From the NCBI GenBank assembly GCA_022579005.1, contig MU401489.1:1-64000 (forward strand): 64,000 nt of DNA, read 5' to 3'. The DNA comes from Poronia punctata (Eukaryota > Ascomycota > Sordariomycetes > Xylariales > Xylariaceae). The position numbers were made by a program, and so were the translations under genes. Under the pieces are notes generated by a model. That model ran no database searches. It was given only the letters and a program-made list of their open reading frames with translations, and was not told where the DNA came from. Positions 24,001 to 37,666 of this stretch are shown in pieces. Numbering within the stretch: position 1 is the first letter of the stretch; each line of letters opens with the position of its first letter.

Positions 24001-27000
24001 TGACAAGTTCTAGTCTAGTCTAACCCAGAGTAGGAAATTGCTATACAACGCCACATCTTTACATTACCATGTTAGGACAATTATGTCAAGATGAGATGAG
24101 ATGAGATTGAGATTGAGATTAAGACAGGGGAGGACAATATTCCTCTATCTTTCCCCCGACATTCTTCAGCTTTACTTGGCGTAGATCATAGGACTTGTAG
24201 TCTACTTAGTGTAAGTACTGATAACCAGATAGAGCAAAGAGCTTCTGACCGCTAGCAAGAAGTATCTCCTTGCCTACGCGTACACTTTGGTTGATCTACA
24301 TCGTTCTACGTTTAACAGAGGTTGGATACTTGGATATATTGTGGACATGAGTATGTATGTACTCGTAGGTTAGGTGAGGTACATCTGTCAAGCTAGGTAT
24401 CACCAAATAAGTTTTGTACGTGGTCCGTATCTTCTATACATGAGTACGTACCGTATCTACATAAAAAGTAAAAAAAGAGCCAAGAATATAGCATGTCGAT
24501 CATTCTACGGGGGGCCGGCCACCCCTCCTGTACGTGTACCTTCAAAGCCACCAAGTCCCGAGACGGCGCGTCTTGGTATTTTCTTGGTGTTTTTACCTAT
24601 AAGGGTAAATGAGCAACCTTCCAGAATCTACTTAACCTAGTCCCTTGCATAGGTACCTACTCTTGTACTCATAGGCCGGGGAAAGCGACGGCAAATTGGA
24701 GTAAGGATAACTCCTTATTAATATTTGACCTTGATTATTACTAGAGAAAATACTCGTACTCGTAGACGGTTGTTATAGAATCTACTTTCTAATCTACCTT
24801 ACCTACTCGTAGGTTTCGATCTAACCTAGGTTTTCAAGGATTCAATCTCGGTTTTCTTGGCTGTTGCAAAAGCTTACTTTTTGCTATCCCCGTGTCTTCT
24901 TCTTGTCGTCATTAACTAGCAAACAGCCCCCTTGTCATTCAGCCGGCTGCGGATTTCCCTGTCTAAACACCGGGATCTAAAACTTAAAACTTAAGTCCGT
25001 GGACGTCGGCATATGATTATTAATAGTTTAGGGTTGTTTTTACTACAAAGTACTCGTACTCGTACTGAGTATTGCTTACAACTACTACTTTCTCTCTTCT
25101 CATAATAGTAATAGAGGGGTTGGGCTGACTGAGATATGACGTGACAGGTAGGGTATAGCCAGAAAACAAAAAGGGTTGCATGTAAGTATACCCTGCCCTA
25201 GGTTTTGGTGGTGGTGAAGGGATCGCGACATTACTGGTAAACCACAACGCTGGGAAGCATTGATGACGCAGTTTATAACAAATTAAGTGTATAGTGTGAG
25301 CTTCTTTTTTAACCCCTCTCTTGCCGACGGGAGCGGGCGATTAGGTTGGGCCGTTGGTTGCCATTTCCCCAGTCTACTATGTATGGACTAGTTTACCAGT
25401 GTATTGTTTAGATCCTCCCTTTATTTATTTCTTGGGGGTTTATCTGATAAATATTTACAATAAAACATTCTGTGTAAATATTATTTATCGCAGGATGTGT
25501 GGTAAAAGATAAGTTGCATTTCGGCGTTAAGAATTTCGGACAGATAGACCTAACGCAAGAGACGAAGACAATTTGTCAATTTTTCCCTTGTCTGTCTGTC
25601 TGTCTGTCTTTCTGTTTCTGGTAATAAGCATTCAAGCCAAGACGGAATAAATATGTAGCCAAGAAAGTTCCTGCCGTATGCCGTACATATATACCACGTA
25701 TTTTTTTTTTTTACCTGACGTGGAATGAAAAAGAGTCGAGTACCTACCTTACCAAGCTTACAAAGGGAAAAAAAAAGGAAATAGGAATGTTTGGTTGATA
25801 AACCCGGAGCTTGACCTACCGGACGCTAAGGTTAAGGGGAAGGAAGAGATGACAGGAGCTTTTGCTTGCCAAGATGAATGCTATTAGACTTGGCTTACCA
25901 TGCATTCTTTGCTTGAACACCTTGATACCGTCTAGACTTGGCTCTGCAATCTTCTGTTTTTCGAGAGGGATCTCTCAGGTTCTATCTCTGCTACCTTATA
26001 CGTATGTAAAATGACTTCACTCCGTGTCTGGATTGGACATGCCTACCTACCTACCTACTTTACCTACTTTACCTAAGGTAAGGAGGTTAGGTGCTATATA
26101 GATAGGCTACCACATACTTAGAACCAGAGACGTACGTGTACACGCTTTTCAACGTTCTTCAACCGCGCAAGAACCTTCCTTCGTACCTGTACTGAGCAAC
26201 CTAGGACACGTGCAATGTTCATTAGGTCGGCCTGTACCTACTCTAGTCGGTTTCACATTAACCAAGCTTTAGGAACCTAGACCCAGCCCTCTTTAGGTAT
26301 TCGTACATGTACAGGTACTTTGTTAGGCAGGTAGGTAGGTAAGTATGTAGATTGAGATGCATCTGATAAGGTTTACAAAAAAAAAAAAGACCCTTCCGCA
26401 ACCCAATAAGAAAACAAGAAGAGCCTTTGTGACAGTTTCTCTCTCTGTTTCCAGATGTGGTTATTGCACGCGGCATACATTTACATACATCCACCCCCGG
26501 TCGCGTTAAGTGGTCTGGTTACATACAATCTAGATAGACTAAAACTAAACCCTGATAGAAACTCTATCTGTATGTACTTGTGCTAGGAAACAGGGGGTTT
26601 ATATCCCGCGGAGCGCTTGAGGGGGGGGAAGGGGCAGGGGGGACAAAACTGACAAAGGACAAAAGAGAAACAATTTATTTCTTGGTATTGAGGCTAGACA
26701 AGGGAGCTGACAGGAGAGGGATTCTTGGCTTGCGTCGCCAAGGAAAAGCCAAGTCCAGAAGCCAAGACCTTAACTAACTTGGAACCTTTTCCTCTCTGTC
26801 TGTCTGTCTGTCCGTCCGTTTCTCAGGTTCACAATCCCCCCCCCCGGCTAAGATTTGAATTTTTAGGGGTCGGTGGGACGCAGTACGTAGGTACCTACTT
26901 TACTCTATCTAATCTACGTAATTACTCGTGGACTAGATTAGATTAGATTGGTATTTTCTTCTGGAACAAGGGCCAGCTAGGTGGGGTAACAGCTGACAGT

Positions 27001-28390
27001 ATATGTAATAAAGGTAAGGTAAAGTACCGTAGCGTTCAAAATACCCAACGTAGTACTCATGCAAGCTGCAGGCTGCAGGCTGCAGCTGTAAGCAAAAATT
27101 GTGACGAGATGGGCCATCTTGCATATTGCGGCTTTTATTTTATTTTATTTTCCTTCGTCTTTTTCTCTTCACTCTCCTACGCGAGCCCCTCCTACAGTCT
27201 ACTACTACTACTCCTCCTACCCCCTCTAATCTGCACGTGAAAGTTGACGTTAGCTCCTATGTAAAAGGGGGAGGGGGGGTGTCTGGACACATAGAACCAG
27301 ACCGCCAATCTTTGTGTGTGTGTGTGTTGGCAACGGTTTGCTTGCTTCAGCTTGCTTGTTTCAATGAAAATCTCTACATAATAAAATATGTACTGTGTTC
27401 GATTAGTATACTGTATATGTGTGTCTGTTAGGTTTACGAGTAGGTTCCTATTTGTCTTTGATTATCTGCGTCTGCCAAGATCTACATATTGATAACTTTT
27501 GAAATGAAAATTGTTTAAACAACCCCCCCCCCCCCCCCGCGCGTTAAAAGCCCCGTGATCTCGCAACCATGTAAAACCGGCATTGCAGCAAGAGGATAGC
27601 AAAGTAACCCCTGTTAACGCTTATGCACAGGCTCTACTGTTTAAACGCGCACTCAACTTCTAAAGGCATGAAGCAAAAACCCGGGGGACACGTAATTGGC
27701 AAGGTTTGAGTTACGAATTTTTTATACAGGGTTATTATTATTTTTATCCCTTCCAAGGTTAGCAGTCTCTATTACACTTAATCTTAGATACGTATCAGAT
27801 TGCGGGGTATAGAATTTTGAATTGCTTTCCACTATGATTTCATTAAAATGATATTTTCACTGTATTATTTCGTGTTACATCTGTTCCACTCCCAAGCAAA
27901 GCAAAGCAAAGCCTATCCATCCATCGTCAGGTGTAAAGGAGGAACAAAGAACGCCACAAAACTGTTAAAAGCCCAAACATGATGCAAAGTCAATTTCTTT
28001 CCCAATTCGGCTCTGGTTATGCCCGCTGGTCGAGCATCCTAGATACCGCAAAATTTGGAGGTCCTCTATATCCTTTCCCTCCAGTCAAGTTGCTTTGAAC
28101 GCCGCCCGAAGTTGCCTCTTCGATAGTCCCGATAAAAGGAAAAGTGCAAAAAAATAGAATCTGGTATTGTTGCTGCGCTAGTCGTACCCGTCCGATGTGA
28201 TTGTGTTTTTCGTAAGAGTTCCCAGTCATTGAGACTGGAGAAAGTCGCTGTTTTAAAAGTTTAAGCCCGAGGGAAGTGAAGATGTGTGATTGTGTGGTAT
28301 TCAACAGCGCCATCGCTGACTCCTCGTGTGGTCAAGCATGACACTTTGTTGTCGGGTAATAGGAAGGGCTTGCATTGGCTGGCAGTCCCT
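21025..28390. other. Gene-poor tract, 7.4 kb
   Basis: No open frame exceeds about 100 codons and none gives a recognisable protein or a splice-consistent gene model. The sequence has ordinary base composition and is full of short words CCTACCTAC, TAGGTAGG and TACTCGTA/TACGAGTA. Short simple repeats include (CATA)n near 22,225-22,250, (CTGT)n near 25,590-25,612, and a run of 16 C at 27,523-27,538. I see no tRNA, 5S rRNA, LTR or terminal inverted repeat element. An intron-rich or non-coding gene could be missed by eye. Confidence 0.5.
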
Positions 28391-28663
28391 TTACTCAACG
28401 GCAACCTCGGAAAAGTCGGTCTTGTCCGCAGACTGGTGCTCGCCCCAGTGGACGGGTCCCAGCTTGAGGACGCGCAGGTTGGGGGCGGTGCTGTTGCTGC
28501 TGCTCACACTGGAGCTGCGGCGAGCGGGCGTGGCGGCGGGCTTGAAAGCCTCCTGAGTAGTAGGGTAAGAGGCCGAGGTCTCTGGCGCAAGCGACAGGAA
28601 GAAGGTAGGCCTAGGTAGCAGGCTGGCGACGCTCTTGCTGTAGCTGTACTGTTGAGAAGACAT
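28391..28663 (-). CDS. Small conserved Pezizomycotina protein, 90 aa, unknown function
   Basis: This is a single-exon gene on the minus strand starting at the ATG at 28,663 (MSSQQYSYSKSVASLLPRP) and ending DKTDFSEVAVE. The motifs SLAPETSASYPTTQEAFKP and RVLKLGPVHWGEH match, from memory, a short protein found widely in filamentous ascomycetes without an assigned function. The middle is Ser/Ala-rich and looks disordered; there is no signal peptide or membrane segment. The open frame extends 26 codons upstream, but the internal ATG is preferred because conservation begins there. A TATAAAGA element on the minus strand lies about 160 bp upstream (28,825-28,832). It is the only clearly preserved gene in a gene-poor 25-kb region, which implies selection to keep it. 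Confidence 0.8.
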   Translation of the reverse strand: MSSQQYSYSKSVASLLPRPTFFLSLAPETSASYPTTQEAFKPAATPARRSSSVSSSNSTAPNLRVLKLGPVHWGEHQSADKTDFSEVAVE

Positions 28664-28824
28664 GTTGTGTATGGTGTTGATGGTTGTAGGTTTGTTAACT
28701 CGAGGTAGGTGAATGAGGAGGTTGTTAGAGACGGTGGTCAAGTGCTGTATGATATTTGTCTGTAGGTTGTTTCTGGCTCAAGGTTGAGAGGAAAGTGTAT
28801 GGTGGTGGTGAGCAAAGGGCGACC

Positions 28825-28832
28825 TCTTTATA
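28825..28832 (-). promoter_or_regulatory. TATA box of the 90-aa gene
   Basis: TATAAAGA on the minus strand lies about 162 bp upstream of the ATG, in a position that leaves a 5' untranslated region of roughly 100-130 nt rich in CAACC and CATCAACACC. This is inferred from sequence alone. Confidence 0.4.
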
Positions 28833-30845
28833 CTTGACAGGTGCAGACACGGCCTTATGTGCTCAGAGTGTTTGAAAGATATGGCCCACCAAGAAAAATC
28901 CGTGAAACCCCCACAAAGACTCGACCATCGTTGCCTGTCATAAAAACTGCCAAGGCTTACAAATTAGAAATCGTGTGTTATCAAGGCTCAGTCACCGATG
29001 GATGTACTCGTATATGTGGATATGGTATCAGATGGATATGGAAGGGCATAGATGTACTGTACAGATGTGAGTACAGAAATGCATGTACTGTATGTCCAGG
29101 GATGTACCCAATGCCAAGAGGGTGTGGGTGTGCCGCGAGTCTGGCGGCTTTTAGCAGCGATCCTCTCTACAATCTGTGGCCCATAATAACCGTCCAGGGT
29201 TAGCGGCTTGTTTGTCTGCTGGGCGCAGAAGGCTGGCTGGCAACCAGTAACTTGTAAAGCGGGTAGGTACCTGCCTACTTGTACACGTACTTGCCTACCC
29301 AGGCAAGTACATCTATGCGAGCATTTGTTTAGGTCCGGTACCAAGGCTCCCCCCCCCCGGTGGTAGGTAGGAGGAGCATGAGTCGCAAGCGCTTCCTCAC
29401 CATGGTAATATTCATTGTTGTGCGAAACAGTAAATTGCGCAGGTGTGTGTGCAGAGTCCAGACACCATAGTGCTAGGGAGGGGAGGATGCCGCAATGGTC
29501 GCTTCCCCCTCCTAGGTATCTCCCCCAGACGCGTCGTATGGCAGGTCGATGCGATGATGATGATGCCAACCTTCCAACCTTCCAACCTTCCAACCCTGTT
29601 CAGATGAGGTGATTGGCTTTCATACACAAGTCCTCGTCAGCGACAGGCATTTTGGGTTGTATCAGACGAGATAGACCTTGTATTTTTGCACGTGGGACGT
29701 CGAATGGATGAGGAAAGCAGGACAGTCAATCCGTTTTCCCAGGTCCTTGACTACCCTTCGCACATGGCGAGCACCGAGCACCGATAGCGTAGAAAAAGGA
29801 TCATCCTTCGGGTCCCCGGATTTCGGAGTTATCTGGGTTTCTCTTTTCCCGCCCTATGCGCGCGCGCGGGCAATTAGCTTGCTCGATTTCTGTGGCTAGG
29901 TAAGTAGGTATTAGCAGAACAATGGGCGGACCAATACGCCACGTCAAGAGGGTCTAGTTTGCCAAAGAGGGGAGGAGGGGATACCTCGGTCGGGCATCGT
30001 AGGCCATTAGATGCAGCTGACAGCCCGACACAGAGGGGTCGAAACCCATCACCAAAAGTTGACGAGCAGGTTACAGTTCAACCATGATCTGACGTCGTCA
30101 TTTTTTATATTGAACAGAATGTGGAGAAGAAAGATGCGGCTCCTTTTAAGCTTTATGAAACCTCGCGAAGTCCCGGCTCCAACGAAGTTTCAAATCGCCT
30201 GGTAACGAGCTGAGTTGAAGCCGTTAATCTCGTTGCCGGACCCTGCGATTGGCTAGCTTGGGCCGCTGACGAGAATTCCTCGGAGGGTAGGGCTGTCCCA
30301 GCGATCTAGGGAAGCCTGCGAGCTGCCAGAACAGGCCAGTCGCATCTGCCTGTCCCCATCATTTTGGGGCCCATCCGGTACTGCAACCGTGCCGGAGCTA
30401 GTCGGATATAACCTTTCCCCAAACAGTCACGATTTTACGTGTACTACTCATAGGTAGGTAATTACGGCAAGTCTCTACACGTATAACAGCTCCCAATATC
30501 AGGTGCAACGACGGCCTGTGGAAAGCTATATAACGCCCATGATGGACCGAAATGATCTTTTACGGCTTCGAATTTTCCTCGCCATCTCCTCTTTCAACCC
30601 TTAACCCTTTTTGATGTCACAGACAGACAGACGTTGTGTTTCTGTACCTAGTCCATCTATCCCGCGGCCAAGTCGAACGGACAGATATTTTGACGTCACC
30701 ATACCCCGTCCAAGCTCGAGCCATTATCTAGTGCCCGAAATTCGATGTCCATAGGATAGGGGAAGAGGCGGGGAAGGGGTAGGGCCGGGAATACCCGTAA
30801 GTTGCGAACTATTTATGTCGATGGCAGTTCCTCGGCATGGTCTGC

Positions 30846-30951
30846 CACATGCGGGTGAAAGAAAAAATGATAGTTGGACCACCCCCCAGGTTTCTAAACA
30901 AGCCATGCTCTCCACCTAATTACTTTGATGCAAGGTGTTTTGCTAAGTACC

Positions 30952-30986
<35 letters not shown>

Positions 30987-31170
30987 CGCGGGTTTTTGGA
31001 GGCCCCCCGGGGGGGCGCCGGCGGGGGGCAANNNNNNNNNNGCCCGCCCCCCACCCCCCCCCCCCCCCCCCCCCCCCCCCGCCCCCCCCGCCCCGCCCGC
31101 CGCCCCCCCCGGGGGGGGGGGGGGGGGGGGGGTCCAACTCTCATTTTTTCTGTCACTCGCGGGGCCAGGA
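30846..31170. repeat. Imperfect inverted repeat enclosing the second assembly gap
   Basis: The reverse complement of about 30,846-30,892 (GGTCCAACTATCATTTTTTC followed by TTTCACCCGC) matches 31,122-31,170 (GGTCCAACTCTCATTTTTTC followed by TGTCACTCGC), about 80 percent identical by eye over some 45 bases. Between the arms lie a 29-G run (30,954-30,982), 10 Ns (31,032-31,041), a C-rich tract and a 22-G run (31,111-31,132). It may be a real foldback element or a read-foldback artefact. Confidence 0.55.
30954..31132. other. Assembly gap (10 N at 31,032-31,041) with G/C homopolymer flanks
   Basis: A run of 29 G starts abruptly at 30,954, followed by about 50 bases of G/C-rich sequence, 10 Ns, about 69 bases almost all C, and a run of 22 G to 31,132. 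The open frames crossing it (poly-Gly or poly-Pro) are not genes. It has the same character as the gap at 19,926. Confidence 0.85.
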
Positions 31171-32605
31171 CGCTTCGGTCAAATGGGGGGCAGCGTTGAC
31201 CGGAGCACAGGCATTGAGGAAATCTTTAATAGCAACTGCATATAGTCATTACAATCCTCGGCTAACTACCGCCTCAATACCGCATAGTTATCCGTTCCCT
31301 TATCGGACCTAGAGAGCCCTTTACTCACCAGTTTCCCTGGGGGATAGGGGCTAAGAAGGTCAAGAGCAAGAGAAACACACGGTCCTATAGAAGTGATTGG
31401 AGGGGGTCGTCATGCTACGTGCCCTTCACAGTTGAGGGTGGGATGCGGCATCTACATGTGTAAAAGACCTCTACTACATCTCATGTCCTTTGAGAGGTCT
31501 AAGATTAAGTTGTTCCTCCACAGCTCTTACACTCATGTGATCAACATCACCAAAAGGACCAGATGAACAGAGTCAAGACACCACAAAATATACCCAAATG
31601 GGTGCCACCATACCCTAGTAGGAGTTCGATGTAGAGTAGGTTCAGGTCGTATGTAAATATGTATTTGAAGTCGTAGCTTTGCCACCTCTGATAGCCCCTA
31701 TGTCGCTTTTACGCAGCATCCTCCCCACCTCAAATATTATCAACCACTTCCCTTCCCACAATAGCAAGCTTAAACCTCTAGCTAATATAATAACTTGATT
31801 AACAACGTAAATGGGCATGTGCACGCACCGTAAGGGGTCGGTCGGCCTGGATATACGATTAGGACCAGACAGACGGACGCCCATTCCATTGCCTACCTAT
31901 GAAAGACGAGCTTATCATCTCCAAGTCTCTTGAGGTATAAAGAATATACCTGTTGGCGGCCTTCCATTTGACAAGTCGGAGGTTTTTTAAAAAAAAAAAC
32001 GGGGGATAAAGAAGAACCTTTTGGTTAGGACAACCTACCTAGATAAGTACCTACCTAATAACATGAAACGATTTTGGTCTACGGTTTCCAACAAACCCCA
32101 GGTCAAGTACTGGCCTCCAACCATCTCCCCTTCTGTCACAGTTCACACTGCCGGGGGTCAAGTCCGTATTGATTTAATTTATTGTTATGGCACAAGGAGA
32201 GAGAAGGTCTGTCTGTATCTACTTACTTATATACGAGTAGACGTGGCCTTGGCCTGTACCGTACAGTATACCTATACGTAGGGGCTAGGCTAGTCCGGAT
32301 CGCAACCGTGACTCCTTTGAGCTCCATACGTACATGTACGGGGAAAAAAAAAACCTGGATCCGTAGACAGAGAGGAATAAATAGTGCAAGAGGGTTGAGT
32401 CGAATTGTATCATATTCACCGAGAGGAAGGCGAAGGGATAGGAGGAGATGATCGGTTAGGTAGGTAAACTTTGCTAACGAACAGTGAATAATGTCCTCGG
32501 TACCTACTCAACCTTAAGCCGGTAGCCAGAAGGTAGGTAGGTATCTATCTAGCTAGCCCATCGGGCATCATGGTTATTGTTATCCGAAGGGTACCGGTAC
32601 CCAAG

Positions 32606-32629
32606 TCTCTCTCTCTCTCTCTCTCTCTC
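32606..32629. repeat. (TC)12 microsatellite
   Basis: Twelve perfect TC units lie in the gene-poor tract, with no gene nearby. Confidence 0.9.
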
Positions 32630-33669
32630 ATCTCTGTTTGTCTTGTCTGTGTCTTTCTCTAGGTAACCACGCAGAGTGAAATCTCACTGGGGAGTTTGAC
32701 TGCCGCATAACAGCGGGCCTAAGCAGCTATTCTCGCTCAAAAGCCTTGGTGGAGGTCTCGCAGGTTCATCTTGTGTAATACCTAGCCCTATATACAAGCG
32801 AGCCGTAGGTACCGACCTCGCAAAAACCAAGGGTAAAGGATATCGGGGGTATGATTGCCCTCTCTTTCTTCTGTGGACAGGTAGTAAGTAAGTAAATCGC
32901 AGTGCGGTGAACGGTTGAATTAGGAAAGAGACAAGTTATTGGGATTCCATAGATGAGAAAAGGCTACTCTAGTTAGATGTGTCAAAATGAAGGGGAGAGG
33001 GTAGTCGAGGAGTGAAGACTGGATTATAAGACACCGTAAGTCACATAGGTGGTACTATTAGGTTACATAGGTAGATTACGGCGCCGTGGGCTTGAAAAAA
33101 TACCATGGTGTGTAAGGTAGATATATAGTCTCTTAGCTCGATCATTGGTCTGCTTCCCATTATACTTTCTTTGCCATAGTCGAGAGTGAAGGTTCCCTCC
33201 TTCTATCAGTCCGCGGCGATTCATAGGGGGGGGGGCTTTTGTTGGCGAGTCTCTGTTCATGTCTGGGGCCCTTGAATTCAACAACATATCTATCTATTTA
33301 CCTACCTACCTACTTATCTTCTTAAAACCCGACTTTCTAAAATTTTATAAGTAAGAGCCTAGGTTAAACTAGGTCATACCTACAAACACTAATCCAGCTA
33401 AATATTTGAGATGATATCTTTACAGCTTGTCCTCGTGAAGTAATTGCTAGTTCTACTATGAAGTAGGGCTGTTGGTGGCATACACGTATTTCCAATCCCT
33501 AGCGAACGACCACCTACGGTGATAAAGCTTAAGCCAACAGACGACTTCCCTGTTACTTTACTTAACCTAGGAAACTACCTACGACAAGATCGTGAGGCAC
33601 TACCATATCATGACAAATCCCGACCTCACGGTTAAGGAGTTCAATGAGTGAGTGAAAGGGACTGAGGAA

Positions 33670-33689
33670 AACACACACACACACACACA
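33670..33689. repeat. (AC)10 microsatellite
   Basis: A perfect AC run within the gene-poor tract; no coding context. Confidence 0.85.
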
Positions 33690-36600
33690 TGACACCCCGT
33701 CGCCAAGTGCATATTTCGGGGGACGTCGTCACATACACCAAAAATAAAAATAATGTCCCATCCAGGGCAGGCTGGGGTCTCAGTGGAGAAAGGAATTGGA
33801 ATCGAACCACTGACAAGTTTTCTTATCCTGTAGACTGTGAAGGTGGTTATTCATTGTCACTAGATTTGTCATGCTTGAGCTCACTACGTTTGCCATGAAA
33901 TAACGGTTACCGCGAGAGTTGCAATGGGGGCGAGAAATACTCGTGTTGGTTGAGTTGGGCACCGAGATCCAGGGATGCTGTAGGTCGCTCTTGTCAAAGA
34001 CGATTGGCTATGACAGGTAACAATTGTTATGTAATTCCGTCAGTCCAAAGGTTATATTACAACCATTGAAGACGTATAGTTCATAGTAGCCCATGGCGTC
34101 ATGTTATGAGGCCCAACAGTCCGGCTAGGTTCCCAGACCCTTGTGAGAAGCTTCTCAACGGAGAGAAACGGCGTTGATATACCGGCCCGCTACCGAAATA
34201 CGAATAAAAGGTAGTCAGGGGATCGCTTGTCGGCATGCAGTGTTATACTAACGGGTTTTTGACAAATTGAACTTGGAAAACACTAGGGCGACAACATTAC
34301 CATGGGTTTTAAGCATCCTAGCCACAACCATGGAAAGATACGTTGATTGGCACCTACGGCGGAACCTGGTTCATAAAAGAGCCCAATGTACCTCTTGAGT
34401 CCAATACGGCCCTCTCACGCATGTTGTTAGCCGGCGTTAGCTCATTGGCGAGGGTTTGCTGTGCCGTGATATCTGTCAGTTCCTCGCGAGTTGATCATAT
34501 CCAGGGGGGCGATCGGATCAACCACTTCGGGGAATATTAAGAGAGGAAGTCGGCTTGAGAAGTCAAGTGAATGCAAGAGATATGGACGCAGGCAGATCAT
34601 AATGATGCAGGATACTATGCGCCGCGCGCCCTTGCATAGTATGTTCATGTGCGGTGTGAGTCCAACTAGGGCATGGTAAGTCGGAAAGCGACATAGTTTG
34701 ACTTGTACGAGCCTGAAAGATGTATTGGCCCGGTCGGCCAAACTAAAGATATTTCCGAAGCACGACCTGACTTCTCCAATCCCAACCAATATAGAGACGG
34801 GTTGATTTAGGAGACAAACCATTTATAGTACGTGCGCGGCAAGAGATTAGCAGGCCTAGCAAAGTTATAACCAACTTTTGCAGCTGTCATGTTGACGTGC
34901 CTCATTATGTGTGAAGCCGTCACTGGTTCGCTGGTTTGGGCCACCACCAGCAGAAGATTGGAAGTTAATCAAAGGTGCAAAGTCTGAAGCGGCGACATGC
35001 CTGAGACTTCCATTGTTGGAGATGCCCTCATGAATAGTGCCCAGCCCGAGGCACAGGATGAACCTATTAGAAGGTGTGGTTGGTGGTACGAAAAATTCAG
35101 ATATATCGTAAAAAGTAAAAAGAAAATATCCGAACTGAAGTCGTACCAACGGGCTGCCGGATATGTGCTGTAACTGCTGTAACCTGTTGACCTCTGGAGT
35201 CTACGCTACCACGAGCGGGCGTAGGCGCGCGAAAGAGACGAGGCCGACAGAACTGCCCATGTTCATGTTCCCGTGTCAGCACATGGCAGTTTGAATGTCG
35301 GGGATCGAGGCGGTCCTGCAATCGCCCGCCTTGTCCTCTAGGCCACCGGTAATGACAGCTGAATCATGGCAGTGTACAACGGTGATGATGCACCTCATAC
35401 ACATGACGCGGCTGTTCCCGGGTCTAAGTCGGAAGAATAGAGTGATTGTGTAGTCGGAGACGTTGCCGTCGACGGCTTGGTACGCCTCTGTAGAAGGCAG
35501 GCCCAGGCACCCAAGGCAAGTATCCTTCGGGAGGTTTCAGGGCTAGCGTGGGGTTTGTGATGGGTGACGGGCATTTCCAAGGTTACTTGGCTAAAGTAGG
35601 TGGGCTTCGGTTTTGGTTCACATCTCCCACGACCTTGACAACTTGAAAGATACCTTTTAGGTCAACTTTAAGTTGGATGGTGCCTTGTCTCCCGTGGATA
35701 TCGTCCAGGTACAAGGAGTGAGTGGGGTTGGAAATTGGAAATTGGAAATGCCAAAAGTAAAAAGCAAATTCCCTTTTTCTTGGGAAATTCCAATGCATCT
35801 GATAAAAGTGGTACATGTACGTGGCGTGCCTGCTACCCTCTCTCACCCTCTTCGTACCTGCCTACAGGTTTGATTATGTTGAGATACTATACTACCTTGG
35901 GTTAACTCGCCCGTGGCTTGTACTCGGTATTTCAGGTAGACATATACCGATTGCATGAACCCTCAAGGTTAAGCCTTATTAGGTATCCAAAAGCAAAACA
36001 TGATGGATTTCGTGCACCTCAGAGTGCCCCAATGGGGTAGGTCTAGTCCGTATTTGCACACCTAGATTCCCAAATAGACAGGTACGTTACATACGCCATA
36101 TGACCTTGCCCTCCTTCTTGATACTACCTTTTTGACTACCTCGAGATCAAGGGTTGTTCCTGTTAGTTGGTGGCCCGCGAATAAGATACAAGCTATCGTC
36201 CCGGTACCAAGAATCGCCCTTGCTTTCCGTCTCCGTAAAGTATAGTCATCGTTCCTAGAACACGAATCAACTTGCGTCGTCTTCATTGTCTCCATTATCC
36301 AGGCTCGGCGTTCTAGAAGGCAGACAATCAAACAAACGCGCCAGGTCGACTCTATCAGACCGGTACTCAGTTGAAGCGAATTCAATTGAGGCTTAAACCT
36401 TTTACGCTTTGGAGTCGATGAATGATAGTTCGTGCCTGGGATTTATGTCACGTTCTTCTGCACGAGCTGCACGGGCTGCACGGGCTGGCGTTGTTGCAAC
36501 GATAATTAAAATAGGGCAAGGCCATGTGCCCAATTAGAGATACGTCTGACGCCGTGAGCCACCAGGCGCTCCAAATTGCCCTAACTAACAATGTGTCTTA

Positions 36601-37666
36601 TACAACCAACATGTCGGGTAAAACTAACACGCACATCTTGGGCATTGGATTCCTCGCTCCTGAGTGGCTGATTGCCGCCGCCGTCGATATGGACGTCATT
36701 CCCGCGCCCTCCCGTCTATCGACCTTTTCCGACCCCTCTACCGGACGGAGGCCTAGCAATCCTTGGGCTTGTTGGCAGTCGGCAATGTCATCTCGCTATA
36801 ATCTGGCGCGCTCCATCTATCACCTCTTACTATTCCCGCTACTGCTACTACTGTTGGGTCACTTATGACTCCATCTAAGCGCAGAAAGTCCCCATGCTGT
36901 TGCGGCAGTTTGCATATCGTGGTCCACTTCTCATGATAATCTTACACCCCCCGAAACACTCTTTCTCTACCGTTCAGACCGAAAGCCGTTTGGTAGACTG
37001 CAACCTTCATCATGCCTTCGGCTTATGACTGCATATTTTGGGCCCTAACAGAAGGTGAAGTACATTGATCCTCTCTTCAAGTCTCTCCTGGTAGCGTACC
37101 TGGTCGTGTACATGTTCAGCCCGACCAGCCCGACCAGCCCTACCGTCTCACGGGTAGATCTCGTAAACTGTTGGTTCTCTATCAAAGCGGAAGATATACT
37201 AGCTTTCTAACTTGTTCCTGTGACCCCAGAACGCTCTCCAAGGCCGAACATTCTGCCCAGAGCCGATGTAATCTCTCATGGCGAGTCTCTACTATGCAGT
37301 TGCGAGCCATTGCCGAGAGGAGTGAACCTCGTTGAATGACTTGGCCCCAAGTATGGCTTGACTATATTATAAATTGCTTCCACTCCCATCCATTGTCCCA
37401 TTTACACTTGAGCATCCATCATCAGTTTCACCCATCGAAGCAAGCACATTGGCATCCGGCAATATACACTTGAAGATAAAGAACCCGAAACTACGAATTG
37501 GCCACAGTCACTAATATTGGCGTCGTTCTGGTATTGCGTATATAAACCGAATCTTTTTGTCTATACTCTTTAGGTACGTCTGGCCCCCCTGGGACGACAC
37601 GACGGCCGTCAGCTAACCAACCAGTTTTCAGCAGTAATAGTCTTGGACCTTGTCAACCCCTACAAG

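Noticed and set aside
30837..31245. Poly-Gly and poly-Pro open frames across the second gap
   Set aside because: Same reason: homopolymer sequence around Ns.
33785..33860. tRNA-like T-arm (GGTTCGATTCC on the minus strand)
   Set aside because: The surrounding sequence does not form acceptor, D or anticodon stems, and the T stem itself has a mismatch.
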